This document shows positions 1 to 8,919 of a DNA stretch of 64,000 nt, piece by piece (position 1 is the stretch's first letter; every line of letters starts with the position of its first letter). The stretch covers positions 2,721,501 to 2,785,500 of the forward strand of contig NZ_FNUC01000003.1 of the NCBI RefSeq assembly GCF_900106035.1, in the 5' to 3' direction. The notes below the pieces were generated by a model. The model was not told where the DNA came from, ran no database searches, and worked only from the letters and a program-made list of their open reading frames with translations. The translations under genes were made by a program, and so were the position numbers. The stretch comes from Jiangella alba. GTDB taxonomy: Bacteria > Actinomycetota > Actinomycetes > Jiangellales > Jiangellaceae.

Positions 1-209
1 GCCGGCACCCGCTCGAGCGCCATGACGGCGACGGCGCCGGCGTCTTCGGCGATGCGGGCCTGCTCGGGCGTGACCACGTCCATGATCACGCCACCCTTGA
101 GCATCTCGGCCATGCCGCGCTTCACCCGGCCGGTACCGACGGTGGACTGCGTCTCTTCGGACACTGCTGCTCGTACCCCATGAGTCGACGGAGTGGTGGA
201 CAGCACCAT
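1..209 (-). CDS. pdxS: Pyridoxal 5'-phosphate synthase subunit PdxS (partial, 3' end outside window)
   Basis: Only the first 69 codons lie in the window. After a short extension the protein reads [30 protein letters not shown] and [15 protein letters not shown], which is the family N-terminus. The Asp of IMDVV corresponds to Asp24 of Bacillus PdxS, a ribose-5-phosphate-binding residue; the Schiff-base Lys81 would lie beyond the edge. PdxS makes PLP from ribose 5-phosphate, glyceraldehyde 3-phosphate and ammonia supplied by PdxT. The ATG at 209-207 has GAGG upstream. A 436-bp gap separates it from the PIM operon, so it probably has its own promoter. Confidence 0.95.
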   Translation of the reverse strand, partial: MVLSTTPSTHGVRAAVSEETQSTVGTGRVKRGMAEMLKGGVIMDVVTPEQARIAEDAGAVAVMALERVP

Positions 210-297
210 GGTACGTCCTCGGAGGTGACACCCTCGCGCCCGATTCCGGCCAGTGGACCCGGCCCGCTTCGCGCCACTCGGCTACGACCCGCCATGA

Positions 298-341
298 TCA
301 TCCACCTTTCGTGCTGCTATACCAACGCAAAAGGTGGATGA
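298..341. repeat. 12-bp perfect inverted repeat, 20-nt loop
   Basis: The left arm TCATCCACCTTT (298-309) is exactly complementary to AAAGGTGGATGA (330-341). The loop is AT-richer than its surroundings. It lies about 90 bp upstream of pdxS, so it could be an operator, the attenuator of a leader, or a dispersed palindrome. Its loop text (CTATACCAACGCAA) loosely resembles part of the palindrome at 25618-25685. Confidence 0.7.
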
Positions 342-486
342 AACCCGCAAGCGGCCAGCGGACCGGGACCAGCAGCGAAGCCGGTAGCCGAACCACGCGC
401 GGCCAGACGGCGGCCAGCGGAGCGAGAGCCGAGCGAGGAGGAGAGCCGGGCCCATTGTTCGGCCGGCCCCCTGACGCTGCTTGAAG

Positions 487-568
487 GGGGGCGCGGGCGG
501 CCGGGTCAAGCGGTCCCCCGTCGCGCGAAGCGCCAATGGGTCCGCTTGAGGCGGCCGCCCGCGCCCCC
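487..568. repeat. 27-bp imperfect inverted repeat, very GC-rich hairpin
   Basis: Arm 487-513 begins GGGGGCGCGGGCGGCC and pairs with arm 542-568, which ends GGCCGCCCGCGCCCCC, with two mismatches over 27 positions. The 28-nt loop is also GC-rich. It lies 77 bp beyond the stop of the last PIM-operon gene. It may act as a strong terminator for that operon or as a dispersed repeat; there is no T-run on either side. Confidence 0.65.
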
Positions 569-645
569 GACCATCGAGAGCAGCAGGGGGCAGGCCAACG
601 CGGCAGATCAAAGCCAACGCGAGCCCGCGCCAGCTGAGAACCGAC

Positions 646-1188
646 CTACTCCGAGGCCAACCCCCGCGGCACCGTGTCGTCGAGCTCGACGGTCTCCGGC
701 ATGGGCGCATAGCCGGCCAGCCGCAGCCACCGCACGAACGCCTTCCGCCGCAGCCGGACCGCGCCCCGCACCAGCTCGTTGTGGAACCGCCGCGCATGCG
801 CCGCCCGCCGGCAAGCCATCGCCAGGTCCTCCAGCGCGGCTTCGGCGGCTGGGTCGGACCGCAACGGCTCCAGGTCGGCGGGGTCGTCCAGGACGGCCGT
901 CAGCACCGCGGTCAGATCGCTCTCCGCCTGGTACCGCTCGGCCCCCTCGTCGGCGGTCCGGGCCCGCGAGGCCGCGTCGGCCAGGGCGACGGAGGTCGCG
1001 GGGTCCAGCAGGCCGGCGGTGGCGAGGTCCAGCACCGACCCGGACCGGCGCAGCAGCTCGGCGTCCAGCACGGCCCGCGACGCGGCGAGCCGGGCGTGGC
1101 GGCGGTCCAGGCGGCCCGCCGTCCAGGACAGGTAGACGCCCAGGGCGGCGAGCACCGCGATGGTGATGAACAGCCATTCCCAGTTCAC
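646..1188 (-). CDS. Conserved single-pass membrane protein of the PIM cluster
   Basis: A 180-residue protein with one N-terminal membrane segment (about residues 3-22, EWLFITIAVLAALGVYLSW). It is followed by a charged, helical cytosolic region rich in Ala, Arg and Leu. The GTG start overlaps the pimA stop as GTGA, so it is translationally coupled as the last gene of pgsA-patA-pimA. Its place matches mycobacterial Rv2609c (a membrane protein downstream of pimA). I see no Nudix box, so only the position and the N-terminal anchor can be compared. Function unknown; a scaffold role in PIM synthesis is a guess. Confidence 0.8.
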   Translation of the reverse strand: MNWEWLFITIAVLAALGVYLSWTAGRLDRRHARLAASRAVLDAELLRRSGSVLDLATAGLLDPATSVALADAASRARTADEGAERYQAESDLTAVLTAVLDDPADLEPLRSDPAAEAALEDLAMACRRAAHARRFHNELVRGAVRLRRKAFVRWLRLAGYAPMPETVELDDTVPRGLASE

Positions 1189-2324
1189 GGCAGCCCCGGC
1201 AGCTTGAAGGTGTGCCCGCCGGACCCTACGGCGACGGCCATCTCGTAGACGGCCAGCACCTCGTCGGCGACCCGCGACCAGTCGTAGCGGCGCACGCCCA
1301 GCGACGCGGCCGCCCGGTACCGGGCCCGCCGCGCGGGGTCGCCGAGCAGCGCGATCGCCTCGTCGGCCAGCGCGGACGAGTCGCCGACGGGGACCAGCGC
1401 ACCCAGGCGCCCGCCGTCCAGCACGGCCTGGAACGCCTCGAGGTCGCTGGACAGCACCGGCGCGCCGGCCGCCATGGCCTCGGCCAGGACGATGCCGAAC
1501 GACTCGCCGCCGATGTGCGGCGCGACGTAGATGTCGCTGCTGGCCAGCATGGCCGCCTTGTCGTCGTCGCTGACGCCGCCCAGGAACTCGACGGCGTCGC
1601 GGTGCCGGGGCTCGATGCCGCGGCGGATGTCGTCGATCTCGCCCCGGCCGGCCACCAGCAGCCGCGCCTTCGGGAACGCGTCGTGGATCGCCGGCCACGC
1701 CTTGAGCAGCACCTGCAGGCCCTTGCGCGGCTCGTCCAGCCGCCCGAGGAACGACAGCGTCCCGTCCCCCGACCGCCACTCCTCGCGGACGGGCACGGCG
1801 AACCGGTCGACGAAGAGCCCGTTCGGGATGAGGACGGCGTCGACGCCGAGGTGCTGGACGACGGTGCGCCGGGCCTCCTCGGAGACGGCGATGTGGGCGG
1901 TGAACTTCTCGAACGCCGACTTCAGGAGGCCCTGGGCCGCGCTCATCGCCCGCGACCGCCGCATCGCCGAGTGCGACGTCGCGACGATCGGCACCTCGGC
2001 CCACAGCGTCGTGATCAGGCCCAGCGACAGCGACGCCGGCTCGTGCACGTGCACGACGTCGAAGTCGCCGTCCAGCAGCCAGCGGCGCACCCGCGCGGCG
2101 ATGCGCGGCCCGAACGCGACCCGCGCCACCGACCCGTTGTACGGGATCGCCAGCGGCCGCCCGACGGTGGTGACGTACGGCGGCAGGTCGTCGTCGTCCT
2201 CGCCGGGCGCCAGGACGGAGACCTTGTGCCCGCGGGAGGTCAGCTCCTCGGTGAAGTCGCGGATGTGCACCTGGACGCCGCCCGGGACGTCCCACGAGTA
2301 CGGGCAGGCGATGCCGACCTTCAC
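1185..2324 (-). CDS. pimA: Phosphatidylinositol alpha-mannosyltransferase PimA
   Basis: GT4-family, GT-B-fold glycosyltransferase of 379 residues that transfers the first mannose from GDP-mannose to phosphatidylinositol at the cytosolic membrane face. The start VKVGIACPYSWDVPGGVQ with its glycine-rich loop, the central VHVHEPASLSLG and the C-terminal EX7E-type motif GESFGIVLAEAMAAG are as in mycobacterial PimA. The GTG start at 2324 overlaps the patA stop, and the stop overlaps the next gene, so the order pgsA-patA-pimA is tightly coupled. That order is the standard PIM operon and supports the assignment over other GT4 enzymes. Confidence 0.93.
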   Translation of the reverse strand: MKVGIACPYSWDVPGGVQVHIRDFTEELTSRGHKVSVLAPGEDDDDLPPYVTTVGRPLAIPYNGSVARVAFGPRIAARVRRWLLDGDFDVVHVHEPASLSLGLITTLWAEVPIVATSHSAMRRSRAMSAAQGLLKSAFEKFTAHIAVSEEARRTVVQHLGVDAVLIPNGLFVDRFAVPVREEWRSGDGTLSFLGRLDEPRKGLQVLLKAWPAIHDAFPKARLLVAGRGEIDDIRRGIEPRHRDAVEFLGGVSDDDKAAMLASSDIYVAPHIGGESFGIVLAEAMAAGAPVLSSDLEAFQAVLDGGRLGALVPVGDSSALADEAIALLGDPARRARYRAAASLGVRRYDWSRVADEVLAVYEMAVAVGSGGHTFKLPGLP

Positions 2325-3250
2325 GGCGCCACCTGCTGGGGCCGCCGCCGCGGGTCGTTGATGTCGAGGTCGGACAGGAACAGCCGCTGGGTCATGTGCC
2401 AGTCCTCGGGGTTGGCCCGGATGCCGACCTCGAAGGCGTCGGCGATCCGCTGCGTCATCGTCGCCAGCCGCTCGCCGCGCTCCTCCGGCGGGTCGATCGG
2501 CTCGTGGAACCGGATGACCAGCCGGTGCTCCGGCTCGCGGCCCTCGTAGGACAGCGTGACGGGGATCAGCGGCGCCCCGGTGCGCAGCGCCAGCATCGCG
2601 CTGCCGGCCGGCATCCGGGTCGGCTCGCCGAACAGGGTGACGGGGACGCCGCGGCGTGACAGGTCCCGTTCGGCCGGCAGGCACACGAGGCCGCCGCGGT
2701 TCAGGTGCTCGGCCAGCGCGCTCATGACGCCGTCGCCGCCCAGCGGGTGCACCGTCATGCCCAGTGCCTCGCGGTAGGTGACGAACCGCTCGTACAGCGC
2801 CTCCGGGCGCAGCCGCTCGGCCACCGTCGCCAGCGGGGCGCCGGTGAGGCAGGCCCACGCGCCGGCCCAGTCCCAGTTGCCCATGTGCGGCAGCGGGACG
2901 ACGACGCCGCGGCCGGCGGCCAGGGCGTCGCGCAGCCGGTACTCGTCGACGACGCGCACGCGGTCGAGGATGCGCTCGTGGCTCCACTCGGACATGCGGA
3001 AGGCGTCGCACCAGTACCGCATGTACGAGCGGGCGCCCAGGCGGGTCAGCTCGCGCAGCTCGTCGGGGGTGTACTTGTCGACGCGGGCGAGGTTCTGCTC
3101 CAGCCGCCGCACCGAGGGGCTGCCGCGGCGCCAGAAGAAGTCGGCGATGGTCCGGAACGAGCGGTACGCGGCCCGCTCCGGCATGTGCTGCACCGCCTTC
3201 CAGCCGGTGCTGTAGAGCCACAGCTGGCGACGGTCGCCGAACGCACTCAC
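2321..3250 (-). CDS. patA: Phosphatidylinositol mannoside acyltransferase PatA
   Basis: A 309-residue member of the LpxL/HtrB-like acyltransferase family. It carries the HX4D catalytic motif in PLPHMGNWDWAG (about residues 126-137) and conserved downstream blocks (GLVCLPAERDLSRRG, GSAMLALRTGAPLIPV). In mycobacteria PatA acylates the mannose of PIM1/PIM2 on the inner face of the membrane. The GTG start at 3250 overlaps the pgsA stop and the stop overlaps pimA. The N-terminus WLYSTGWKAVQHMPE is usual for actinobacterial PatA, which supports this GTG. Confidence 0.92.
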   Translation of the reverse strand: MSAFGDRRQLWLYSTGWKAVQHMPERAAYRSFRTIADFFWRRGSPSVRRLEQNLARVDKYTPDELRELTRLGARSYMRYWCDAFRMSEWSHERILDRVRVVDEYRLRDALAAGRGVVVPLPHMGNWDWAGAWACLTGAPLATVAERLRPEALYERFVTYREALGMTVHPLGGDGVMSALAEHLNRGGLVCLPAERDLSRRGVPVTLFGEPTRMPAGSAMLALRTGAPLIPVTLSYEGREPEHRLVIRFHEPIDPPEERGERLATMTQRIADAFEVGIRANPEDWHMTQRLFLSDLDINDPRRRPQQVAP

Positions 3251-3858
3251 TCCAGGGCCGCCTGCCGCCGCACGGTGTCGACGCGGTGCCACACGGTCCA
3301 CGCGCTGGCCGCCGTCAGGGCCCACAGCAGCACCTCGAGCACCACGACGGGGAGGTCGAGCAGGCCGACCAGCCCGGTGACGACGAGGATGGCGACCAGC
3401 CGGTCGGCCCGCTCGGCGATGCCGCCGCTGGCGGTGTAGCCCAGGCTCTCGGCCCGCGCCCTCGCGTACGAGACGACGGCGCCCAGCGTCAGGCAGGCGA
3501 TCAGCAGCGCCACCATGCGCAGGTTGTCGCCGTCGCCGGCGAACCACATCGCCAGCCCGCCGAAGATCGCGGCGTCACCGAAGCGGTCCAGCGTGGAGTC
3601 GAGGAACGCCCCCCACTTGCTGGTACGACCCTGCAGCCGCGCCATGATGCCGTCGAGGTTGTCGAAGAACACGAACGCCGTGATGAACAGCGTTCCCCAG
3701 AGGAACTCGCCCTGCGGGTAGAAGATCAGCGCACCGGCGACCACGCCGAGGGTGCCGATGACCGTCACCGCATCCGGGCCGAGCCCCAGTCGCAGCATCC
3801 CGCGCGCCGCAGGGGTCAGGATGCGGGTCGAGTAGACCCGGGTGTACTTGTCGAGCAT
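3247..3858 (-). CDS. pgsA: CDP-alcohol phosphatidyltransferase, phosphatidylinositol phosphate synthase
   Basis: A 203-residue integral membrane enzyme with the CDP-alcohol phosphotransferase signature DGX2ARX8GX3DX3D (NLDGIMARLQG then GAFLDSTLD). About six membrane segments follow. In actinobacteria the enzyme in this operon position couples CDP-diacylglycerol to inositol phosphate, the first step towards PIMs. The ATG at 3858 is chosen because MLDKYTRVYSTRIL is the usual family start; the frame is open to 3945 but the extension looks non-conserved. First gene of the coupled operon pgsA-patA-pimA-membrane protein. Confidence 0.9.
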   Translation of the reverse strand: MLDKYTRVYSTRILTPAARGMLRLGLGPDAVTVIGTLGVVAGALIFYPQGEFLWGTLFITAFVFFDNLDGIMARLQGRTSKWGAFLDSTLDRFGDAAIFGGLAMWFAGDGDNLRMVALLIACLTLGAVVSYARARAESLGYTASGGIAERADRLVAILVVTGLVGLLDLPVVVLEVLLWALTAASAWTVWHRVDTVRRQAALE

Positions 3859-4065
3859 CGCCCGTCCGTTCGACTCCAGTCCGAAACCGGCCCGCTGGTT
3901 GAGCGGCACCCGGCGCCGCCATGCTACTGGCGATATGCCGATCACCCTTGCGCATCCACGCCTCCGGCAGCAAAGTGGCCATCACCACATCTACGAACCG
4001 CGGCGGCGCAACGAGGCGCTGGAACCGCCGGGCCGCGCGTCGCCTGCGAGGCAGGAGGCTGGCGC

Positions 4066-6198
4066 ATGGCGGCACGGCACCAGACGGGAGAACAGTCCGA
4101 CGCCGGAGGCGTACCTCCGGCCGACGGGGTCGACGTCCGCAACGTCGCGCTCGTCGGCCCGACGTCCTCCGGCAAGACCACGCTGGTCGAGGCCCTTCTC
4201 GTCGCGTCCGGGACGATCCACCGGGCCGGACGGGTCGAGGACGGCACCACCGTGAGCGACCACGACGAGAGCGAGATCCGCCAGCAGCGGTCGGTCGGTC
4301 TCGCGCTCGCCCCGCTGCTGCACGAGCAGACGAAGATCAACCTGCTGGACACCCCGGGGTACGCCGATTTCGTCGGCGACCTTCGGGCCGGGCTGCGCGG
4401 CGCCGACTGCGCCCTGTTCGTCGTCTCGACCGCGGAACCCATCGACGGCACGACGCGGCTGCTCTGGGCCGAGTGCGAGGCGGTCCGCATGCCGCGCGCC
4501 GTCGTCCTCACCAAGCTCGACCACCCCCGCTCCGACTACGCCGGCACGCTGGCCGCCATCCGCGACGGCTTCGGCGACAAGGTGCTGCCGCTCTACCTGC
4601 CCAGCGGGACGGACGCGCTGGTCGGCCTGCTCAGCGAGCAGGTCTTCGGCTACGACGGCGGCCGCCGCGCCGCGCGGGACCCGTCGGAGGCCGAGGCGGT
4701 GCTGCTGGAGGAGGCCCGCGGCGAGCTGATCGAGGGGATCATCGAGGAGTCCGAGGACGAGTCCCTGATGGACCGCTACCTCGGCGGCGAGCACATCGAG
4801 CTGAAGGTGCTGGTCGACGACCTCGAGCGGGCGGTCGCGCGGGCGTCGTTCCACCCGGTCATCCCGGTCTGCGCCGCGTCCGGCCTGGGCACGCAGGAGC
4901 TGCTCGAGGTCATCGCCGGCGGCTTCCCCTCCCCCGCCGAACACCCGTTGCCCGAGGTCACGACGGTGACGGGCACGCCGCGCGACGGCATCGCCGCCGA
5001 CCCGGCCGGCCCGCTGCTGGCCGAGGTGGTCAAGACCACGTCCGACCCGTACGTCGGCCGCGTCAGCCTGGTCCGGGTGTTCTCCGGCACGCTGCGCCCC
5101 GACGCGACGGTGCACGTCTCCGGCCACTTCCTGGCCGACCGCGGCCACGAGGAGCACGACGAGGACGAGCGCATCGGCGCGCTGTCCTGCCCGCTCGGCA
5201 AGACCCAGCGGCCGGTCGCCGAGGCGCACGCCGGCGACATCGTCGCGATCGCCAAGCTGTCGCGGGCCGAGACCGGCGACACGCTGTCGGCGAAGGACGA
5301 CCCGCTGCTCATGCGGCCGTGGACGATGCCCGAGCCGCTGCTGCCGTTCGCGATCGTCCCGTCCGCCAAGGCCGACGAGGACAAGCTGGTGCTGGGGCTG
5401 TCCCGGCTGGTGGCGGAGGACCCGACGCTGCGGGTGGAGAACAACGGCGAGACGCACCAGCTGGTGCTGTGGACGATGGGTGAGGCGCACGCCGACCTCG
5501 TCCTGGACCGGCTGCGGGCCCGTCACGGCGTCCACGTCGACACCGTCGCGCTGCGGGTGCCGCTGCGCGAGACGCTGGCCGGCAAGGCGAACGGCCGCGG
5601 CCGCCACGTCAAGCAGTCCGGCGGGCACGGCCAATACGCCGTCTGCGAGATCGAGGTCGAGCCGCTCCCCGAGGGCGGCGGCTTCGAGTTCGTCGACAAG
5701 GTCGTCGGCGGCTCCGTCCCGCGCCAGTTCATCCCCTCGGTCGAGAAGGGCGTGCGGGCGCAGATGGAGCGTGGCACCGTCGCCGGCTACCCGATGGTCG
5801 ACATCAAGGTCACGCTGTACGACGGCAAGGCGCACAGCGTCGACTCGTCCGACATGGCCTTCCAGACCGCGGGCGGGCTGGCGCTGCGCGAGGCGGCGTC
5901 GGCGGCCGGGGTGAGCCTGCTGGAGCCGGTCGACGAGATCGCCGTCATGATCCCGGACGACTACGTGGGCGCCGTCATGGGCGACCTCGCCGGACGGCGC
6001 GGCCGCGTGCTCGGCACCGACACGGTCGGCGCCGGTCGGACGGTGGTGCGCGCCGACGTGCCGCAGACGGAGATCGTCCGGTATGCCATCGACCTGCGCG
6101 CCATGAGCCACGGCACCGGCACGTTCACCAGGCGTTACGCCCGCTACGAACCGATGCCACACAACCTCGCCGCCAAGGTGACGGCGGACGGACCCTAG
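4066..6198 (+). CDS. Elongation factor G-like protein (EF-G2 type)
   Basis: A translational GTPase-like protein of 710 residues. P-loop GPTSSGKTT (31-39), switch II DTPGYADF (about 100), then TKLD in place of the usual NKXD, a domain II, and EF-G domains III-V (HVKQSGGHGQYAVCEIEVEP, EPVDEIAVMIPDDYVGAVMG). The altered G4 motif and the acidic insert GHEEHDEDERIG separate it from canonical FusA. In mycobacteria, EF-G2 paralogues are not able to replace EF-G. AGGAGG lies about 7 nt before the ATG. It faces away from pgsA across a 207-bp gap. Confidence 0.9.
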   Translation: MAARHQTGEQSDAGGVPPADGVDVRNVALVGPTSSGKTTLVEALLVASGTIHRAGRVEDGTTVSDHDESEIRQQRSVGLALAPLLHEQTKINLLDTPGYADFVGDLRAGLRGADCALFVVSTAEPIDGTTRLLWAECEAVRMPRAVVLTKLDHPRSDYAGTLAAIRDGFGDKVLPLYLPSGTDALVGLLSEQVFGYDGGRRAARDPSEAEAVLLEEARGELIEGIIEESEDESLMDRYLGGEHIELKVLVDDLERAVARASFHPVIPVCAASGLGTQELLEVIAGGFPSPAEHPLPEVTTVTGTPRDGIAADPAGPLLAEVVKTTSDPYVGRVSLVRVFSGTLRPDATVHVSGHFLADRGHEEHDEDERIGALSCPLGKTQRPVAEAHAGDIVAIAKLSRAETGDTLSAKDDPLLMRPWTMPEPLLPFAIVPSAKADEDKLVLGLSRLVAEDPTLRVENNGETHQLVLWTMGEAHADLVLDRLRARHGVHVDTVALRVPLRETLAGKANGRGRHVKQSGGHGQYAVCEIEVEPLPEGGGFEFVDKVVGGSVPRQFIPSVEKGVRAQMERGTVAGYPMVDIKVTLYDGKAHSVDSSDMAFQTAGGLALREAASAAGVSLLEPVDEIAVMIPDDYVGAVMGDLAGRRGRVLGTDTVGAGRTVVRADVPQTEIVRYAIDLRAMSHGTGTFTRRYARYEPMPHNLAAKVTADGP

Positions 6199-6362
6199 GT
6201 GAAGACACGGCCGGCCCGCTGCCCACCGGGAGTACTGTTCCGGCGCGGTGACTTCAGCGCCAACTGTTGGCACGGGTGTCACCCCGCCGCACGCGGGCGC
6301 CTCCTCCCAACGCCATCACTTCCGACCACCACTCACGATCAACAGGACTCACTCATCTTGGC

Positions 6363-7832
6363 CTAGGTCGTCGTCGCCCGGCGGACGAAGTCGGCGAGGT
6401 CGGCGCTCTGGCGCAGCCGGCTGGGTTCGTGAACGTACATCATGTGGCCGGCCTCGTAGTAGCGGCGCTCGATGTTGTCCTGCAGCCCGGCCGGGAGGTT
6501 CAGGTGCGCGAGGTCGTCCTCGGCGCAGGAGAACGGCGTGGCGCCGTCGTAGTAGCCGAAGGCGACGTGGACGCGCAGGTGCGGGTTCTGCCGCATGGCG
6601 CGCGAGAGGCGGTCGAGCACGGACACCGACGCGTTCTCGAACTCCTTGTAGCTCCACTTGCCGATGACGTCGCGGCCGAACACGTGGAACGGGGAGGTGT
6701 CCTCGATGCCGAGCTCGGCGCGGGCGTAGTGCTGGTACGCCGTCGCGTACGGGCCGAGGATGGCGTCCATGGACGGGTCGGCGTCCATGCCGTCGGCGAT
6801 GCCGTCGCCGGCCGGTCCGGTGAACCGGGAGTCGAGGCGGCCGACGCTCAGGCCGTCGGCGCGGCGCAGCTCGGTGAAGTAGCGCCAGTGCTCGAGGCGC
6901 AGGTCGGCCCGCGACACGTAGTCCTCGCCGACCCCGGTGAGGCGGGCCAGCGTGGCGACGGCGTCGGCGCGCTCCTCGGCGCTGAGCCGGGACCCGCGGG
7001 CCAGCACGTAGAGGTAGTCGCGGGCGGCGTACCGCTCGGCCTCGGCGACGACGTCGCGCAGCTCACGGCCCGGGTGTTTGCCGTGGTAGTGGGCGGTCGC
7101 GGCGTAGAACGGCAGGAACCGCGCGTAGGCGTGGTCGTTGCCCTCCTTGAAGTCGTGCACGCCGAAGTTGAGGACGCAGGAGATCAGCATGAGCCCGTTG
7201 AGGTACATGCCGGTGCTCTGCAGGTGCTGGGCCAGCGCCGACGCGCGGGTGGTGCCGTACGACTCCCCCGCCAGCAGCTTGGGCGAGAGCCAGCGCCCCT
7301 CGGCGGTGACCCACTGGCGGATGATCTCGCCGACGGACTCGATGTCCGCGCTGAACCCGTGGAAGTCGCCCGCCTTCTCGCCGTCGACGACGCGGGAGCG
7401 GCCGGTCGACACGGGGTCGATGAAGACGAGGTCGCTGACGGTGAGCAGCGACTCGGGGTTGTCGGTCAGCCCGTACGGCGGCGGCGCGAGGTCGCCGACG
7501 TCGCCCATGACGACGCGGCGCGGCCCCAGCACGCCGAGGTGCAGCCACACGCTGGCCGAGCCCGGTCCGCCGTTGAACGCGAAGGTCACCGGCCGGGTGC
7601 CCGGATCGGCGTCGTCGAGGGTGTACGCCGTCAGGCCGACCTGGGCGCGCGGCCGGCGGCCCTTCCACACGTCGTCCTCGACCTTGTCCTCCCACAGCAC
7701 GACACGGCCGGCCTTGGCCGTGTAGTGCAGCGGGCCGTCCGGGGTGTCGAGGACGTGCTGGCTCGTGACCAGCTCGTCCTCGAGGTGCTTGGCGGCGTTG
7801 TCGGCTGCGGGCTTGGACTCGGCATCGCTCAC
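6363..7832 (-). CDS. Serine carboxypeptidase, peptidase family S10
   Basis: A 489-residue S10 hydrolase. The oxyanion-hole motif FAFNGGPGSAS is at about 85-94, the nucleophile elbow GESYGTTR places Ser191, the late Asp lies in HVAFGYYDGATPF and the His in YYEAGHMMYVHEPS. No signal peptide is visible, so it is probably cytosolic; family members release C-terminal residues from peptides at acidic pH. GTG start at 7832. It ends far from EF-G and starts 11 bp from the metallo-beta-lactamase gene that reads the same way, so the two may be co-transcribed. Confidence 0.88.
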   Translation of the reverse strand: MSDAESKPAADNAAKHLEDELVTSQHVLDTPDGPLHYTAKAGRVVLWEDKVEDDVWKGRRPRAQVGLTAYTLDDADPGTRPVTFAFNGGPGSASVWLHLGVLGPRRVVMGDVGDLAPPPYGLTDNPESLLTVSDLVFIDPVSTGRSRVVDGEKAGDFHGFSADIESVGEIIRQWVTAEGRWLSPKLLAGESYGTTRASALAQHLQSTGMYLNGLMLISCVLNFGVHDFKEGNDHAYARFLPFYAATAHYHGKHPGRELRDVVAEAERYAARDYLYVLARGSRLSAEERADAVATLARLTGVGEDYVSRADLRLEHWRYFTELRRADGLSVGRLDSRFTGPAGDGIADGMDADPSMDAILGPYATAYQHYARAELGIEDTSPFHVFGRDVIGKWSYKEFENASVSVLDRLSRAMRQNPHLRVHVAFGYYDGATPFSCAEDDLAHLNLPAGLQDNIERRYYEAGHMMYVHEPSRLRQSADLADFVRRATTT

Positions 7833-7843
7833 AGCCGCCGACC

Positions 7844-8812
7844 CTATCGGCGTGGGTGCACGAACGGTGCGTGCAGGTGCGCGGTGGCGAGCACCGCGTT
7901 CCTGCGCTCGGCCCGCCGCAGCAGCGACCGCCGGCTCGCGCGGGCCGTTTCCTGGTCGTCCTCCAGCGCGTACGCGACGTCCGGGTCGGCCAGCTGCACG
8001 GCATGCACCAGGACGTCACCGGTGATGATCACCTCCTCGCCCGGCCCGTCGACGAGCACGGACTGGTGCCCGACGGTGTGCCCGGGCGTCGGCACGGCCA
8101 GCACACGCTCGCCGCGGCGACCGGCCGGCAGCCGCGCCGGCCCGCGCACCTGGTGCAACCGGCCGGTGCGCAGCAGCGGTTCGACGACGTAGCCCCAGAC
8201 GACGCTCTCGGGGTCGCCGGCGAGGTGGTCGACCTCGTCGCGCTGGACGACGTACCTGGCGTCGGGGAACATCGGCGTCCCGTCCGGCCCGACGGCCCAG
8301 CCGACGTGGTCCTCGTGCAGGTGGGTCAGCACCACCAGGTCGACGTCGCCGGCGGCGATGCCCGCCTCGGCGAGCGCCCGGGGCAGCCGGCCCGGCACCG
8401 GCGCCCAGCCCGCCGCCGGGCTCCCGGCCGGTCCGACGCCGCTGTCCACGAGCATGACCCGTCCCGACGGGCGCCGGACGGCGTAGCAGTGGAAGTCGAG
8501 GTGCCAGCGGCCGTCGTCGCCGAACGCCGCCGGGTCGATCGCCCGCGCCGCGGCCCAGTCGGCGTCGGTGGCGTCGGGGAACATCTGCGTCCAGGCGGCG
8601 GGGAACGGCCCGGACGCGTCGAGCAGGGCGATCACCTCCAGCCCGCCCACCTGGCGGCGGGCCGCGGACGAGACCCGCCGGCCACTCGGGCCGGCGCTCG
8701 CCGTCACCTGTGCCGCGGCGGTCAGCCCCGCCCCGAGCGCGGCGACCACGAACGGACGCCTGCCGATGCCGCGGTGCTGGCCCGGCCGGCCGGATGCGGT
8801 GGGGTCGGACAT
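7844..8812 (-). CDS. Metallo-beta-lactamase-fold hydrolase, probably Tat-exported
   Basis: A 322-residue protein with the MBL zinc motif HLHEDHVGW (HXHXDH, about 163-168), a further His in VPTPGHTVGH and an Asp in ITGDVLVH. The N-terminus has a twin-arginine pair (GIGRRPFVVAALGAG) followed by a hydrophobic stretch and ASA, which suggests Tat export. Substrate unknown; lactonase (AHL-type) or beta-lactamase-like activity are both possible. It is divergent from the DUF5937 regulator at 8920 across about 107 bp, a layout that often means the regulator controls it. Confidence 0.85.
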   Translation of the reverse strand: MSDPTASGRPGQHRGIGRRPFVVAALGAGLTAAAQVTASAGPSGRRVSSAARRQVGGLEVIALLDASGPFPAAWTQMFPDATDADWAAARAIDPAAFGDDGRWHLDFHCYAVRRPSGRVMLVDSGVGPAGSPAAGWAPVPGRLPRALAEAGIAAGDVDLVVLTHLHEDHVGWAVGPDGTPMFPDARYVVQRDEVDHLAGDPESVVWGYVVEPLLRTGRLHQVRGPARLPAGRRGERVLAVPTPGHTVGHQSVLVDGPGEEVIITGDVLVHAVQLADPDVAYALEDDQETARASRRSLLRRAERRNAVLATAHLHAPFVHPRR

Positions 8813-8919
8813 GATGCCTCCCTGGTCCGTGGGGTGGTGGCGGTGCCGTGACAGAGTCGACCAGGCGGGCCTATGGCCCGGCCACTGATTCGACGATCAT
8901 CGAAAGCCGAGGTGCCCGC

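Larger units (their letters stand above)
210..645. other. 436-bp intergenic region with two inverted repeats
   Basis: I find no credible gene here. Next to pdxS lies AT-richer sequence with a 12-bp perfect inverted repeat (298-341). Further from pdxS lies a very GC-rich stretch with a 27-bp near-perfect inverted repeat (487-568). The pdxS promoter is expected between 210 and about 300, but I cannot assign its hexamers. The reading frames here are low-complexity Arg/Gly/Pro strings typical of chance frames in high-GC DNA. Confidence 0.6.

Noticed and set aside
646-1188. Nudix hydrolase function for the protein after pimA
   Set aside because: The mycobacterial neighbour has been described with such a domain, but no Nudix box (GX5EX7REUXEEXGU) is present here.
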